64,000 nt of DNA, taken from assembly GCF_016097555.1 (NCBI RefSeq), contig NC_054711.1:37776152-37840151 (forward strand). The letters are read 5' to 3'. The first letter of the stretch is position 1. Each line of letters starts with the position of its first letter. Below, in pieces: positions 21,487-33,428 of the stretch. The translations under genes were made by a program, and so were the position numbers. Source of the DNA: Gigantopelta aegis. Lineage: Eukaryota > Mollusca > Gastropoda > Neomphalida > Peltospiridae. A model generated the notes under the pieces. That model saw nothing but the letters and a program-made list of their open reading frames with translations. It was not told where the DNA came from and did not search any database.

Positions 21487-21890
21487 GACCGGCCTCGATG
21501 GCATCGTGTTTAGGCCATCGGTCTACAGGCTGGTAGGTACTCGGTTCGGATCCCAGTCGAGGCATGGGATTTTTAATCCAGATACCGACGCCAACCCCCG
21601 AGTGAGTGCTCCGCAAGGCTCAATGGGTAGGTGTAAACCACTTGCACCGACCAGTGATCCATAACTGGTTCAACAAAGGCCATGGTCTATGCTATCCTGC
21701 CTGTGGGAAGCGCAAATAAAAGATCCCTTGTTGCCTGTCGTATAAGAGTAGCCTATGTGGCGACAGTGGGTTTCCTCTAAAAAAAAAAACAGTGTCAGAA
21801 TGACCACATGTTTGACGTCCAATAGCCGATGATAAGATAAAAAATCAATGTGCTCTAGTGGCGTCGTTAAATAAAACAAACTTTACTTTC
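21487..21890 (+). repeat. SINE-B, full length
   Basis: Head GACCGGCCTCGATGGCATCG, B-box-like GGTTCGGATCCCAG, body (GGCATGGGATTTTTAATCC), tail GTGGCGTCGTTAAATAAAAC. Confidence 0.93.
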
Positions 21891-21904
21891 TTGGGAAGAG
21901 GGTT

Positions 21905-23040
21905 ATATTTGTGAGACGAAATACATGTTTCAAATGCAAACCATGTCTGAGGGTGTACACAAGAAGACGCAGAGACAAAGATTATACTTCAATGTCTGTA
22001 CATTGCTGCCAGTTCACCATCCCAGATACGAAAACTTTTATACACTCATCTTGGCAACAAGAGGCATCATTAAAAATGCAGGGAAGACACGAACTAGCAA
22101 TTCCAGCTATGATACTAACAGTGCATTTATGCAGAATGGAAAACTGATGGTTTTGAATATTCTCAAGCAACACCAAGACTTCCTTGAAATGTTGTTAGCT
22201 CATGGAAGTTCAGCAAAAATTGATGTTCATATATTTAAGAAGTAGATCGTTTCATATACCTTCTCTATGGGAGTGCAGGTGCGAATAACACAAGAAAAAA
22301 CATTATGAGAAATATCTGGAAATGTTTGTTGCCAAACCAAGGGTGATAATATTGAACTTCAGTAGAGTATAAATCAGCCTTCTCCCCTATACATGTATGC
22401 ATTCACTGAGAATGCTCTGAGAATGCACATAAAGAGAACAAATTGCCAAGTTGTCATTTGGTATCAGTCCTACTAGGCACTCTAGGCTATTCCCCAAACA
22501 AATGGTCATATGGATGGGAAATTTCAGAAGGGGCACTAGAGATGAAATAGTGAATAGTGATATTATACCACGAGAGCTGATGGACATACTGATGGAGGAA
22601 CCAGAGCAGAGCCTGAAGAAGGAGAATACCAGAAATTGTGAACATGACAGACATATTTTAATCGCATGAAATACAAAGGAATATGAAAGGAAGTCAAAAC
22701 TTTCCTATATCTCAAAGGCAAAAGTTATTGTGTCATGGATTGTTTGGAGTAATAAATCTGTGAATGGGTTATGGATGTAAACCAGAGAAAATATGCATGA
22801 AACAGCTCAAAGTAATGCAACCAAGCAGTTGTTGCAGCGATTGCATGCTTTGTGCAAGAAATATGGAATGTTCGGGAGAAATGCTGTCCAGTGTTCATCA
22901 TAAAAGGCCAGACATTCAGTCGCAAATCATTGCCACTCTGTGCAGCCTTCAGAAGTCCAGAAGTCAGATAAACACCATTAGTGAACTGTTTGATGCAATT
23001 TCGTCATTCCACGCCTCAGTGAAAATGACAGATGGCGAGT
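21905..23040 (+). pseudogene. Decayed coding-like sequence of unknown origin
   Basis: Several short open frames with protein-like composition: QRLYFNVCTLLPVHHPRYEN..., NGKLMVLNILKQHQDFLEML (about 21925-22245), then further pieces around 22450-22670 and 22764-23045 (RNMECSGEMLSSVHHKRPDI). Base composition is more balanced than in the flanks, but frames shift and stop repeatedly. I do not recognise the family; it may be a processed pseudogene or a transposon relic. It ends where the Tc1 relic begins. Confidence 0.35.
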
Positions 23041-23350
23041 CATAGGGATGCTTGAATCTGGGACTTCGCAGCGTGACGTCGCACATCAATTCAACGTCCA
23101 CAGAAACACCATATGGCAATTATGGCAACGATATCAACAAAACAACCAGGTCACGGATCGTCCCCGTAGCGGCCGACCAACCGTGACAACCCTTCGCTAA
23201 GACACATGGATCCTAACCACGCATCTGCGAAACAGGTTCCAGCCAGCAACCCCCCACAGTCCGTACCATCCCTTTCTCCAGCGTTTAGTGGCCTCAATGA
23301 GACGACGGTGCCAGGCCTGTATCAATGCTCAAGGTGGACACATTCGCTAC
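23041..23350 (+). pseudogene. Tc1-type transposase relic with the middle deleted
   Basis: N-terminal helix-turn-helix part (GMLESGTSQRDVAHQFNVHR, IWQLWQRYQQNNQVTDRPRS, GRPTVTT) is followed almost directly by the C-terminal end (ASMRRRCQACINAQGGHIRY). Both match the transposase at 34780-35787. The catalytic core between them is gone and a stop follows TVTTLR. Confidence 0.8.
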
Positions 23351-23535
23351 TGACTGTGTGAACTTTGCTCTGGACCCCCTCTAGTGATGTGGCTCATTTG
23401 TATATGGCAGGTGCGCCCTTTTCATGGACGATTGCTCGTTTCCGTACCTTCGGACATTTCTCTTTCCATGTTATAACGTTTCATACACGGCAGTCAAAAC
23501 ATCATCAATTACCTTTGTCTTTTGTGTGTCACTGT

Positions 23536-23553
23536 AAAGGGGGGGGGGGGGGG
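23536..23553. repeat. Poly-G run
   Basis: About 18 G in a row. Confidence 0.9.
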
Positions 23554-23569
23554 TAGTTTGTAATCGTAT

Positions 23570-25560
23570 GGTACAGAGAAAGCAGATTCTCTACCTTCAC
23601 CCTCAAATATGAATATAGTAAATATGTATTAATATAAATAAGAAAGACGAGGTTCAGGATCTGAAGGGCTTTAATAATAGGGTTAATTAATTATAAGTAA
23701 ATTAGAACACTGGGGTTTCCATATAGGATCATTTATCCCCAGGATCTATAAATCAATATACAAGTAGTGTATACCCCACAGGTATAGCCCTAATATTTAA
23801 CAAAATAGAAAACAGTTATATAAATACATGTTCAACAAAAGTGTAGGCTAATCAGTTAAATAGCATTAGTAACCAAGCTTCATCTATCAAACCAAATACA
23901 CATAATCATTAATATCAACACTCTTCCACAATATCATTAAACCATGGCTTCAAGAAGAAGTAACATGAATAAGACATTTGTAATCATCCTCAACCCATAT
24001 AAATTTGGCCGGCACTAATGCAACAAGTTAACAATACAAAATAGATTATTTCTAAACACTTAATAAGAACTGTCACTCTATTATTAGAAAAGCATTTTTA
24101 TTTTAATATTATCCTGATAAACATGTTTTCCTATTCTAATTATGTAAAGTTGTATACGTTTCTTCTCTAGTGTACATGTATATCCTTCACATAAAAACAA
24201 AGTGAGAAAGCCATTCTCAAACAAATACAAACACATTACCAAAGGTTATTCAGCTTAAGTCAATTAATTTCAAGCTGAGACCAATGTTTATGTTGCAGCT
24301 GAGGATTTAATAGATATCGGTGTCAAACTGGTCGTCTGCTAAAGGAATGACCCCCGGTCATTCTGACTATTTCCCAAAATTCCAAGTGCTTTGTTCTCTT
24401 AGAGTTAGAGCTGTTGGTGCTAATTAGGACACACACCATAATCCCCTACTGAGAGAGAGAGAGGCTAAATACCAACTGTTCCCTTGCAGTAATCGTTTAC
24501 ATGTGTGATCATTTGGTGATAAAATATATTTTACTCACTAACTCAGCTCTTTCCTTTCAATACTAACAATGTCTTTAATATATTTTATCCCAGCATAAAC
24601 ATTTACAATAATCAAACCATTAACCTCGTTAATGAATACATATGTATGCAATATTCTAATATTAATTATTCAAATAAGTACAGAGATGAGCCTTTTACTA
24701 AAAAGGGCACCTCTATTTAAAAGCATACTAAATATGTGTCCACTAAATACAGGTTTTGTACTGTCTACTTGGACATTCGTTTATAAAAATGACTGATCAC
24801 ATATGTACCATTTAAGTACAAATTATGAAAATTATAATATACATATCTGTAAAAGTATAATATGAATGAACAAAACTAATATGTAATGATGCCAGTATCA
24901 CTTACCCCACACGACCAGAGTCCAAACCTGAACAAAAACAAGCAATTATCAGTCGCGTTTTACAGATAAATAAATGAAAGCAATAAGGCATTAATTGGAT
25001 CTTTTTAAGATTCCCTCTCACCAAGAGTTAATATAAATTGCTAAAGCAGCGGTTTATCTCTTTTGAGCTAACATATTTAATAAAACGGCGCCAACATATT
25101 TAATGTCAAATAAAAGCTCCCAAACTATACAGTGCAAGAAAATGTCGATAATTATGATACATCATGATATGGAACCTTATGACATCTTTGTTCTTTCTTT
25201 CTTTCTTAAGCATTATGGCAACAGTACTAACAGGAAATAAAATGATCACTTACTAATCGACTTTCGGGAGAGAAACCAACTTTATAAAATACTATAACTA
25301 TGCATTCAATCTTATAAAAATTATCAATAGCTTGATTCCTAAATAGCAAATATAACTTCCTTGTAACTAAATGTAATACGATGCTTACCTTAAGATGGCT
25401 CGAGTAACTCGGTGTTGATTGCTCGGTGACCAGAGTGGAATGCCTTGTGTGAGATTCACACCAAGAACAAGGAACTTTGGCCCTTTTCCACATATGGTCA
25501 TGTCACATGACCACGAAAGCTGTCCCCTCTGGCACCAGCCTTCCAAACATAATAATGTAA
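23570..25560. other. AT-rich region, possible LTR of the neighbouring Ty3/Gypsy fossil
   Basis: No coding sequence or recognised SINE. It lies on the 3' side of the minus-strand pol fragment, so a 3' LTR could be inside it. I could not fix the LTR boundaries because no second copy is in the window. Confidence 0.3.
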
Positions 25561-25724
25561 GCCCTTAGAGAGTGGTTGGTTGTGTTCTTTTTATAGACAG
25601 GGAGGAACTATGCATGCAGTAAATGAAACAATGATAGTGCATTTCCACCACCATATGAAGCAGGCAAATCCCGACCTTCAAGATATAAGAAATAATACAC
25701 CATATATATTTCACTATCCTACAC

Positions 25725-27430
25725 ACTTCCCACACTTCCCAACTTAAAATGTTGCCATCCTCGGCAACACAAAAACATATAATGATGGTATTCACAAAAA
25801 CATTGGTCTCCCACACACCACATGCCAACCTAAACTGTTGCCGTCCTCGGCAACTCAGAGCATCAGTCACTGCGGCCCCTGCAACAGTAACTGTGCCAAG
25901 AGCACCTGGGTCTGAGCCAAATCTCTTATGGCTTGAGCATGTGGCGAGCTGGCTGATGTAGATATTGCTGCTCTCTCCTGTACAACTGTAGAGACTGGTA
26001 GACGATGACGGTTACTATGCTGTCCAGCACCCGACCTTGTAGAATGTCTCTGTGGCTGGGGCTGAGCCAGTGTAGTCACCAAAGATGGAGGTGTTTCCTC
26101 TCTTCTGTCGGCTGGTGGTTGGACTATGATAACTACATCCTCCTCAACCTCATTGTCCGTACCGGAACTAAATGAGACAGGAGCTGAGATCATGTCAACA
26201 ACCTCATCCAATGGAAGGGGAGAAAGCAGGTTCTCATCATTGGCATTCTCAATTTCCAATTCGTGCATTCTGCTTGGATCTGGAGGATTCAGTGCCTGAG
26301 CTACTGCATTCAGGATAGGAATGTCCATATCCTGTGGATGGTCGTCACACTGGATATCAGAAGATACTTCGACAGGTATTACTGTTGGCACTGTCTCAAA
26401 CCACAATGTCTTTGGAATCTAAAATCTCTGATCGGTGGACATTTTTCTGAAAACCATCCCCATCTATGAGCTCCAGAGTATAGACATGGCCATCAGAATT
26501 GGGTTTGGCAACCACTCTGTATGGTTTTGGATTCCAAACATCCTGCATTTTATGTCTACCCTGGTGGTGATTTTTTATATGCACACGACCACCAAGTGGG
26601 ATGTCGCAAGTTGTTGACTTGGCATTCCGGCCTTTCTGTCTTTGTAATGCCTCATGTTCCAGCCTCACCCCTGCCTTCTCGAATGACTCCCGCATCCTCT
26701 GATAGTGGAGTGCTATCCACTCATCAATATCTGGTGTGCCTTCTTCTGCCTCATCAAGATCATCGAAAAGTTGATCAAAAAGTAGTTTTGGCTCTCGACC
26801 GAAGAAGAGGAAGTATGGTGAATAACCAGTTGAAGAATGTCGAGTGGCATTATAGGCATAGATCAACTCAGGAAGATATTTTGGCCAGTGTTTCTTCTGA
26901 GATGGATTTAATGTACGAAGCAAGTCATGCATCGTACGGTTAAATCTCTCTGCCTGAGCATTGCCCTGTGGGTGGTATGGTGTGGTCCGGCTTTTCTTAA
27001 TACCATACATAGTGCAGAGCTCTTTGATTAGGTCAGACTCAAAGTTTCGGCCTTGATCTATGAATTCGTCGCGGAATCCCATAACGCACAAACCATTCTT
27101 TGACCAGAACTTCTGCAACTGTCCTGGCTTTCTGGTCTCTTGTTGGGACAGCTTGAGTGAACTTAGTGAACACATCTGTCATCACCAAGACATTTTCTCG
27201 CCCATCAGTTGCAGGTTCCAGGAACGTGAAGTCAATAGCCAAGACTTCTAAAGGTTTCTTGGCTAGAGAACTTCCCATTGTTGGTCTAATCTGGGGTCTA
27301 GACTTTGCAAGCAAACATCTGTTGCAATTGTGACAATATTTCTCAATGTCCACAGTCATTCCTGGCCAGAAACATCTTTTCTGTATCAGTGAAAGGGTTC
27401 GTTCATACCCTTGATGGCCAACTTCATCAT
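25725..27430 (-). mobile_element. Ty3/Gypsy LTR retrotransposon fossil, pol 3' part
   Basis: A fossil fragment on the minus strand. Parts recognised, in minus-strand order: the end of the integrase zinc-binding region, the integrase catalytic core, the C-terminal integrase domain, and an acidic Gln/Pro-rich tail after it. Purine-rich sequence on the minus strand near 25725-25745 is compatible with a polypurine tract, placing a 3' LTR to its left. Gag, protease, reverse transcriptase and RNase H are not in the window. It is broken: 5' truncated at a miniature element and with roughly two further breaks in the remaining coding part. Moderately young by the good state of its protein-like sequence; no LTR pair is available for dating. 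Confidence 0.85.
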
Positions 27431-27440
27431 GAAGTGCCTG

Positions 27441-27632
27441 CTAGGGGGGTGGGGGGGGGGGGGCAGGGGCCCAGGGGCCCAGCCCCCCTAAATTTTGCGA
27501 TAGTTATAATTTTATTATATATTAATTTTCATTTTTTTTATGACCCTCTCCAAACCTCCCCCAAAGTTCCCTTGGCATTCCATTTCATGTCACTGCCCCC
27601 CCCCCCCAATGGATTTTCTGGATCCGCCACTG
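27441..27632. mobile_element. Miniature element, CAGTGGCGGATCCAG type (copy 2)
   Basis: Right end GGATCCGCCACTG; interior shared with 7803-7992; long G run at the left and C run at the right. It adjoins the truncated side of the Ty3/Gypsy fossil. Confidence 0.7.
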
Positions 27633-28177
27633 TTTCCCCGTCAAATAATTATTGTAAACAAATTATGCGATAACCGTTACGTTACGTGCTCTATTAGTAT
27701 ATGAAATTAATTGGTTTTTATTGTGTATGACCACGTTTTTCAATGTGTAATCTTTACATTTGAAAACAAAAGCTAATAAATAATTTTGGTCACTATACAA
27801 GTTTGATACTGTTCTTTTAATGTATTTAGTGGTAACTAAATAAAGTACTGAACATCTAATTGTATGTTTAGCGAGAATACATATGCTTAGACTGGGGTCT
27901 CCGCGAGTACTCGAGTACTCGGGCATGGGTCTAGTTTAGCAAGACTCAAGTCCGTTCACAGGACTCTAGTACCCGTACATACAAGGTGGAATACAATGAT
28001 CAATGTAGGACAATAATTTCAGCAATAGATAATCAACGATATAAGTTACATAATAATTATATGATCATGCGCTAGTTTTTCTTTTTAAACTGACCGTTCG
28101 TTCGTCACAACACTGCACGTATCAACCGGTTTTTAAATACAGTGGTATGATTTGGCATCCATGTTCAGCGCTGGAAT

Positions 28178-28462
28178 TAATGAATGAATGAATGAATGTT
28201 TAACGACACCCCAGCACGAACAATATATCGGCTATTGGGTGTCAAACTATGGTAATGCAAATAAATAAAGTGATGATCAACATCAATATAAAAATTCAAG
28301 ACTTAAACAAAAACAGTGTAAAGAACTGTGCAAAAACACAAATATCACAGAATTTTACGGGTACTGAATTTTACTCAAAACTTCAATTTTGTGCTGTATT
28401 GGCCATTCTCAAAGAGAATGTTACACCCCTGCACCACGGTGAGGTTACAGCAAACGCAGGGG
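28178..28462 (-). repeat. SINE-E with target duplication
   Basis: Flanked by GCGCTGGAATTAA at 28164-28177 and 28463-28475. The minus-strand head contains CTGTAACCTCACCGTGG and TGCAGGGGTGTAACATTC; the tail is (TGAA)n before TTTAACGACACCCCAGC. The head piece recurs at about 1890-1965. Confidence 0.75.
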
Positions 28463-28475
28463 CGCTGGAATTAAG

Positions 28476-28872
28476 TTAAGTTTGTTTTATTTAATGACGC
28501 CACTAGAGCACGTTGATTTTTTATCTTATCATCGGCTATTGGACGTCAAACATATGGTCATTCTGACACTGGTTTGTTTTAGAGGAAACCCGCTGTCGCC
28601 ACATAGGCTACTCTTTTACGACAGGCAGCAAGGGATCTTTTATTTGCACTTCCCACAGGCAGGATAGCACAAATCATGGCCTTTGTTGAACCAGTTATGG
28701 ATCACTAGTCGGTGCAAGTGGTTTACATCTACCCATTGAGCCTTGTGGAGCACTCACTCAGGGTTTGGAGTCGGTATCTGGATACAAAATCCCATGCCTC
28801 GACTGGGATCCGAACCCAGTACCTACCAGCCTGTAGACCGGTGACCAAACCACGACGCCACCGAGGCCGGTC
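28476..28872 (-). repeat. SINE-B, full length, beside SINE-E
   Basis: Minus strand, complete head-to-tail. The flank GCTGGAATTAAG / CGCTGTTATTAAG suggests insertion at the same site as SINE-E's duplicate. Confidence 0.92.
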
Positions 28873-29573
28873 GCTGTTATTAAGATTCGTAATGCTATTT
28901 TACTTTATTCCTTAATCTTATCATCATCTTGTGTCGGGTACTCGGGTCCGGGTCGAGTTTGACCCTCGAATACTCGAGTCCACTATTTTGGATTCGTGGA
29001 GGCCTTAGCTTAGACGTGTGTTTAATCACTCGTGATTCCGTCGTGCTGATTTTGTGATTATGTCACAGATTTCAAGGCAAACTAGTTTGAGAAACTTAGT
29101 CATCAGTTATAAAAAATAAAAAAAACCTAAATTTTATTAATAACGTTAATACAACCATATAATAAAACAGAAGTTATTCCAATAAGTATCAGAGAGGAGC
29201 AGATTATTTTTCTCAATCGTGCCTTGTCGGGAAATTGCCATTTGTGTGTGATTCCGTCATGAAAGTTTGGCTGTTAATAAAAACAAATATAACTACCGAC
29301 CCTAGATTCTAAATCAGCCCTTATGTTGTAGGACACAATGCAAGCTTTAAAAATGCCCAACATTTATTAATCAAAATAGTCAAAGAAACTTCGACATTTC
29401 AGTGGAAAGGTTCGAAAAAGCGTCCGATGTGTGATTCTGTCACGATGGAATTCATGATTATCTGCCAGAATAATGGGACTTGAAACAGGATAAAAATGAT
29501 GGTGGCAATTTTCGAACTAAATTTTACACCTACTATGGTATGACATTTCCTAAAAAAAAAATACTTGGAATAC
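28873..29573. other. No gene seen; GAGTACTCG-rich margin
   Basis: 27896-27930 and 28930-28990 carry related motifs (GCGAGTACTCGAGTACTCGG; TACTCGGGTCCGGGTCGAG; GAGACCC-like and TTCGTGGAGGCC), also seen at 32145-32210 (TCTCTGCAAGTACTCGGC). They look like the two ends of a repeat interrupted by SINE-E and SINE-B. The remainder is unremarkable AT-rich DNA. Confidence 0.45.
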
Positions 29574-30096
29574 CAGGGCCGTAGCTAGCATGGGGGCAAG
29601 GGGGGCACTTGCCCCCCCCCCCCCCCCCCCCGAAAAAAAATCAGCATTATACTTATAGAAACTTAAAGGCATATTGTCACAGTCCACTGACCTATTTAAT
29701 GATCTAACAAAGTATTACCTGAACAAAACTAATGTCTCTGTCCCTAAATGTACTTTATTCAACCATCTTCATAACCACCATACTCCATTTATTAATGACA
29801 TTTTGTAAAAAATAATTGAATTATGGCAATGGTCCATAATTGAAAAAGTAAAATTGGCAAGAGGAATGACATGGATTTCACTCCATCATGGTTCAGTTAA
29901 GGTGATGCGATAGCTATATTTGGTTTCCAACAATTAATGTAATTTTTATTTATTATCCATTTTTAGAGAAATAAGGTCCTTAAATTTGTGACAGTATGCC
30001 TTTAAAGAAAAGGAGTTTTAGACTATTAACTACTCAGTTGCCCCCCCCCCCCCCCCCCCCCCCCCAAGCAAACAAAAAATCCTAGCTACGGCCCTG
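29574..30096. mobile_element. CAGGGCCGTAGCTAGC miniature element, copy 2, carrying a nested element
   Basis: Ends CAGGGCCGTAGCTAGC / CTAGCTACGGCCCTG with AATAC on both sides (29569-29573, 30097-30101). C runs of about 20-25 bp lie near both ends. Split by the TTAA element 29667-30001. Confidence 0.85.
29667..30001. mobile_element. Nested miniature TTAA element (AAGGCATA ends)
   Basis: TTAA at 29663-29666 and 30002-30005; inverted ends AAGGCATATTGTCACAG / TGTGACAGTATGCCTT. The host element's sequence continues across it (ATAGAAACTTAAAG...AAAGG). Confidence 0.85.
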
Positions 30097-30101
30097 AATA
30101 C

Positions 30102-30870
30102 AGAGCCATAATTCAGATTTGTTCATGTAGATGACAGGCATACTTGGTATAACTTTAAAGTGAATCTGAAACCGAAGAGCGTGTGTCGGGGCATTTGTTG
30201 ATTTGAAATGGATTCACCCTGAATGGTTACGATGAATCAAATAAATGTTATTAACGAAGCTATAAACAGCGTGGTTTTAATAATCCTTTGAAAGCAGCAG
30301 AAACACTCCAGGATAGCGCTAAAGGGGGAGGGGGTCAATATTCAAAACATTTCTAGGGAAGAATATCCATACCCCCCTCTCCGTGATAGGCATCGAGCAT
30401 ACACCACCGGCAAAATCAAAGGGACCGACACCAAAGCGTGGTACAACTAATAAAACATCCCTTCAACGTTCCCCAGACTGACCAGGGATTTCGAACGCCC
30501 CCCTTCCACTTCCACTCTCCCCCCCCCCCCTCCCCGCGTCCGCTCAGGATAAACCAATTTTATTGGTGTCCAGGAAGAATGTTTACTAAAGGGTCTGCTA
30601 GGTTCACCATATTCGCTCGACCTCCTCCCCCACCCCTTGTCCAGATCACGCCACTTCCCTGTGCCCAGTTTCAGAAAACATCTCAAGCCTAGTTTTGCAC
30701 GTAAATGTAAATCTACGACTAAACCACAATTCTTATTACTATTATCGTATAACAAATATAGTTAAAAGTACACATATTTCATTTTCATTTGTTCTTAAAA
30801 TTCTCAATCTTCCGTAATGATGTAATTTTCGTGGTGAAATAGATGCCAAACACGTGTAAATGTAGGTCTA
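30102..30870. other. No gene seen
   Basis: Mixed sequence with several C/G runs (30517-30531, 30614-30625). Open frames here are driven by poly-C and look non-coding. Confidence 0.45.
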
Positions 30871-30901
30871 GCAGTGGCGTAGAAGGTGCCAAAACGTGTG
30901 T

Positions 30902-30932
<31 letters not shown>

Positions 30933-31040
30933 GGAAACACACTTTTATACTATTACGGTATAAAACAAAATATCTGAAAAGTGGGGGGCACATGCCCCTT
31001 TGCCCCCCCCCCCTCCCCACCCCGCTTCCTACGCCAGTGC
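30871..31040. mobile_element. GCAGTGGCGTAG miniature element upstream of exon 1
   Basis: Inverted ends GCAGTGGCGTAGAAGG / CTTCCTACGCCAGTGC, with a (GT)n-G run inside the left half and C runs on the right. Lies about 400 bp before the start codon at 31441. Confidence 0.75.
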
Positions 31041-31440
31041 CTGGTATAACTGCCAGTCGCAGACGTATACGTACGATGTTTTCTCAAATAGGCCCCTGGC
31101 ATGCAGATTATGAGACACACAGTTTGCAAGTTTTTATTTCTTGACAGTGTTGAAGGGAAAACAATCCCAGATAGTTTATATTCACTCGGTCGAGGTGTGT
31201 GCTGTCAGCTCATTACACATAGCGTAAATGGAATTCGCCAACTTTAAAAACATCCGGAATAACCGAAAGTTTCCGGCGATTATATATTGTAGACCAAAGT
31301 TTGGTTAGCTTGGCACCAGTGGTTCGCTCAAAGAGGAAGCGGCCTCGCTTTCGTGTTTTGTGAAACGGACTATACGTCTGAGGAATAAAAATGGCCGCCC
31401 GTGTTTGGTGGGATTGACTGTTGGATGGCTGATGTCGTAG

Positions 31441-31561
31441 ATGATGAGGGAAATCATGGATAGCACGAGTTCGGAACATAGCCCACCACTGAGCGAAAAT
31501 ACGGGAAGTTCTTGGGCCAATTGGGAAACTGAAATTAGTTCTGTGTCGGGTTTAAATTTGG
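31441..31561 (+). CDS. Exon 1 of an unrecognised coiled-coil host gene
   Basis: First coding exon of the only multi-exon gene I can assemble. An in-frame TAG lies directly before the ATG at 31441. A second in-frame ATG at 31456 has the better context (ATCATGG), so the protein may start MMREIMDSTSS or MDSTSS. The exon ends at a perfect donor (G|GTAAGTAAG) in phase 1. It encodes about 35-40 residues rich in Ser, Glu and Asn (SSEHSPPLSENTGSSW, WETEISSVSGLN) with no signal peptide or membrane segment. The leftover G joins GA of the next exon to give Gly. About 400 bp upstream is a miniature TIR element (30871-31040); a TATATA-like stretch near 31280 could be promoter sequence, but this is not established. 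The function is unknown to me. The call rests on the donor, the start context and phase agreement with four later exons. Confidence 0.6.
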
Positions 31562-31856
31562 GTAAGTAAGTTTAGGAAGATTTCACAAATTCAGGGAATT
31601 GTAAAAAAAAAAAAAAAGGTTAAGATATTTTACCACAATTAAGGTATTACGGATGGGTTTGATGATGTGTTGGCATGTTGGAAGTATAACATTTGTTGTT
31701 TGTTATTTGGATGATGGAAAGACTAGTGTTACATGTAGGCCTAGTCTGTTTAACGGTAGAACAAATGCACATATTTGATGTTACAGTGCAAGGGTAAACA
31801 GGAAGTTGTTGGATTTGTCTGTCTGAATTTTTTAAAATCATAATTCGCAATCTTAC

Positions 31857-31909
31857 AGAGCCATAGCTAGGGGGCAACTGTCTCTCCCCCCCCCCCCCCC
31901 CCCCCCCCA

Positions 31910-31940
<31 letters not shown>

Positions 31941-32053
31941 TAAATCCGTAAAAATTATAGAAACTCAAAGAAAATTAACCATTTAAGGAGTTTTAGACTA
32001 CTCAGTTGCCCCCCCCCCCCCCCCCAACAAAAAATCCTAGCTACGCCCTCTCG
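31857..32053. mobile_element. CAGGGCCGTAGCTAGC miniature element, copy 3
   Basis: Ends CAGAGCCATAGCTAGG / CCTAGCTACGCCCTC. Very long C runs (31887-31934, 32009-32025). Located in intron 1. Confidence 0.75.
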
Positions 32054-32311
32054 TAAGATGTTTGGAAATTAAATTGTGTTAATCTGATTGTATTAAACTA
32101 AACAACAAAACCACCTGTTTATCAATTATATTGTATTCAATAGGGTCTCTGCAAGTACTCGGCATGGGCGGAGTCTAGCAAGACTCCAGTCCATTCACAG
32201 GACTTGGTACCCATTTAAAATCATCATCATGGCATTTAAAAAAAGTGAAAATGTTCAATGCAGTTTCATTTTGAGCAATCAAAAACATTATTCTTGCACT
32301 TGAATAAAACA

Positions 32312-32638
32312 AGGGTGGGACGTAGCCCAGTGGTAAAGCATTCGCTTGATGCACGATAGGTCCAAGATCGATCCTTGTCAGTGGACTCATTGGGCTATTT
32401 CTCGTTCCAGCCAGTGCACCACAACTGGTGTAACAAAGGCCGTGGTATGTACTACCCTGTCTGTGGGATGGTGCATATAAAAGATCCCTTGCTGCTAATC
32501 AAAAAGAATAGCCCATGAAGTGGCGACAGCGGGTTTCTGCTCTCAATATCTGTGTGGTCCTTAACCTTATGTCTGACACCATATAACCGTAAATAAAATG
32601 TGTTGAGTGCATCGTTAAATAAAACATTTCTTTCTTTT
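32312..32638 (+). repeat. SINE-A, full length
   Basis: Complete head, body and tail; head B-box AAGATCGATCCTTG. Confidence 0.92.
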
Positions 32639-32639
32639 T

Positions 32640-32750
32640 TTTCCTCTCTGAATATCTGTGTGGTCCTTAACCATGTGTCTGATGCCATATAACCATAAAT
32701 ACAATGTGTTGAGTGCGTGGTTAAATAAAACTTTTCTTTCTTTGAATAAA
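32640..32750 (+). repeat. SINE-A tail duplicate
   Basis: A second copy of the last about 100 bp of SINE-A (CTCTGAATATCTGTGTGGTC to AAATAAAACTTTTC) in tandem with the full element. Confidence 0.85.
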
Positions 32751-32859
32751 ACAAATCATTTATTTGGACAAGTGAAAATATTGGCAGACAAGAGTAGATT
32801 TCTACACTTACTTGTCCGGTTGACTAGTGAAAATTTCTGCTTATTGCTGTCGCTGAAAT

Positions 32860-33000
32860 GTCAATGATCAAAATGTCAACAGTCAAAATATCAGTGGAAA
32901 AAATGTCGATAGTCAAAATGTCAACTATTAAAGTGGTACACAGGTCAAAATTTCAACTATTAAAGTGGTACACAGGTCAAAATGTCAACTTTCAGATTAT
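32860..33000. repeat. Degenerate AAAATGTCAAC tandem motif
   Basis: Repeats of TCAAAATGTCAAC and two near-identical 34-bp units (TATTAAAGTGGTACACAGG). The complementary motif (GACATTTTG) recurs at 37345-37415, beyond the far side of the TTAA element. Confidence 0.65.
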
Positions 33001-33428
33001 ACATAATTTGTAAAAAAAAAAAAAAAAAAAAAAACCCCAACAAAATAACCTTTCATTCGACCAATCAAAATACTGCTTGCATACATTTGACAGCATTAAA
33101 GGAGACCGGACACCAAAAGACATGTAGTGTGTAATGGATTAAGTTAGCGCCAAAGACCGCATTACTCTAACGCCTGGCTTGCTGCGAGGCACCGGTCAGC
33201 TGTGCGTCTTAGGTTTGGGGTAAAAACAGAAGTGGGTGGGATTATGCATAGATCTGAACGAAAGCGAGGCAATACGTCATCGGTGAGAGTTACCAAGCAA
33301 TACCGGTACACGTGTTGATTCTTTGGTTGTGCCTTTTAGTAGTCTTTTTTTTTTTTTTCTTCTCCAAGTTTATCGGAAATTTAATTTACAAGATAATTAG
33401 TGTTATTATATACTGTCGACGTAATTAT

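Noticed and set aside
26263-27359. Plus-strand frames opposite the Ty3/Gypsy fossil
   Set aside because: Shadows of the minus-strand integrase region.
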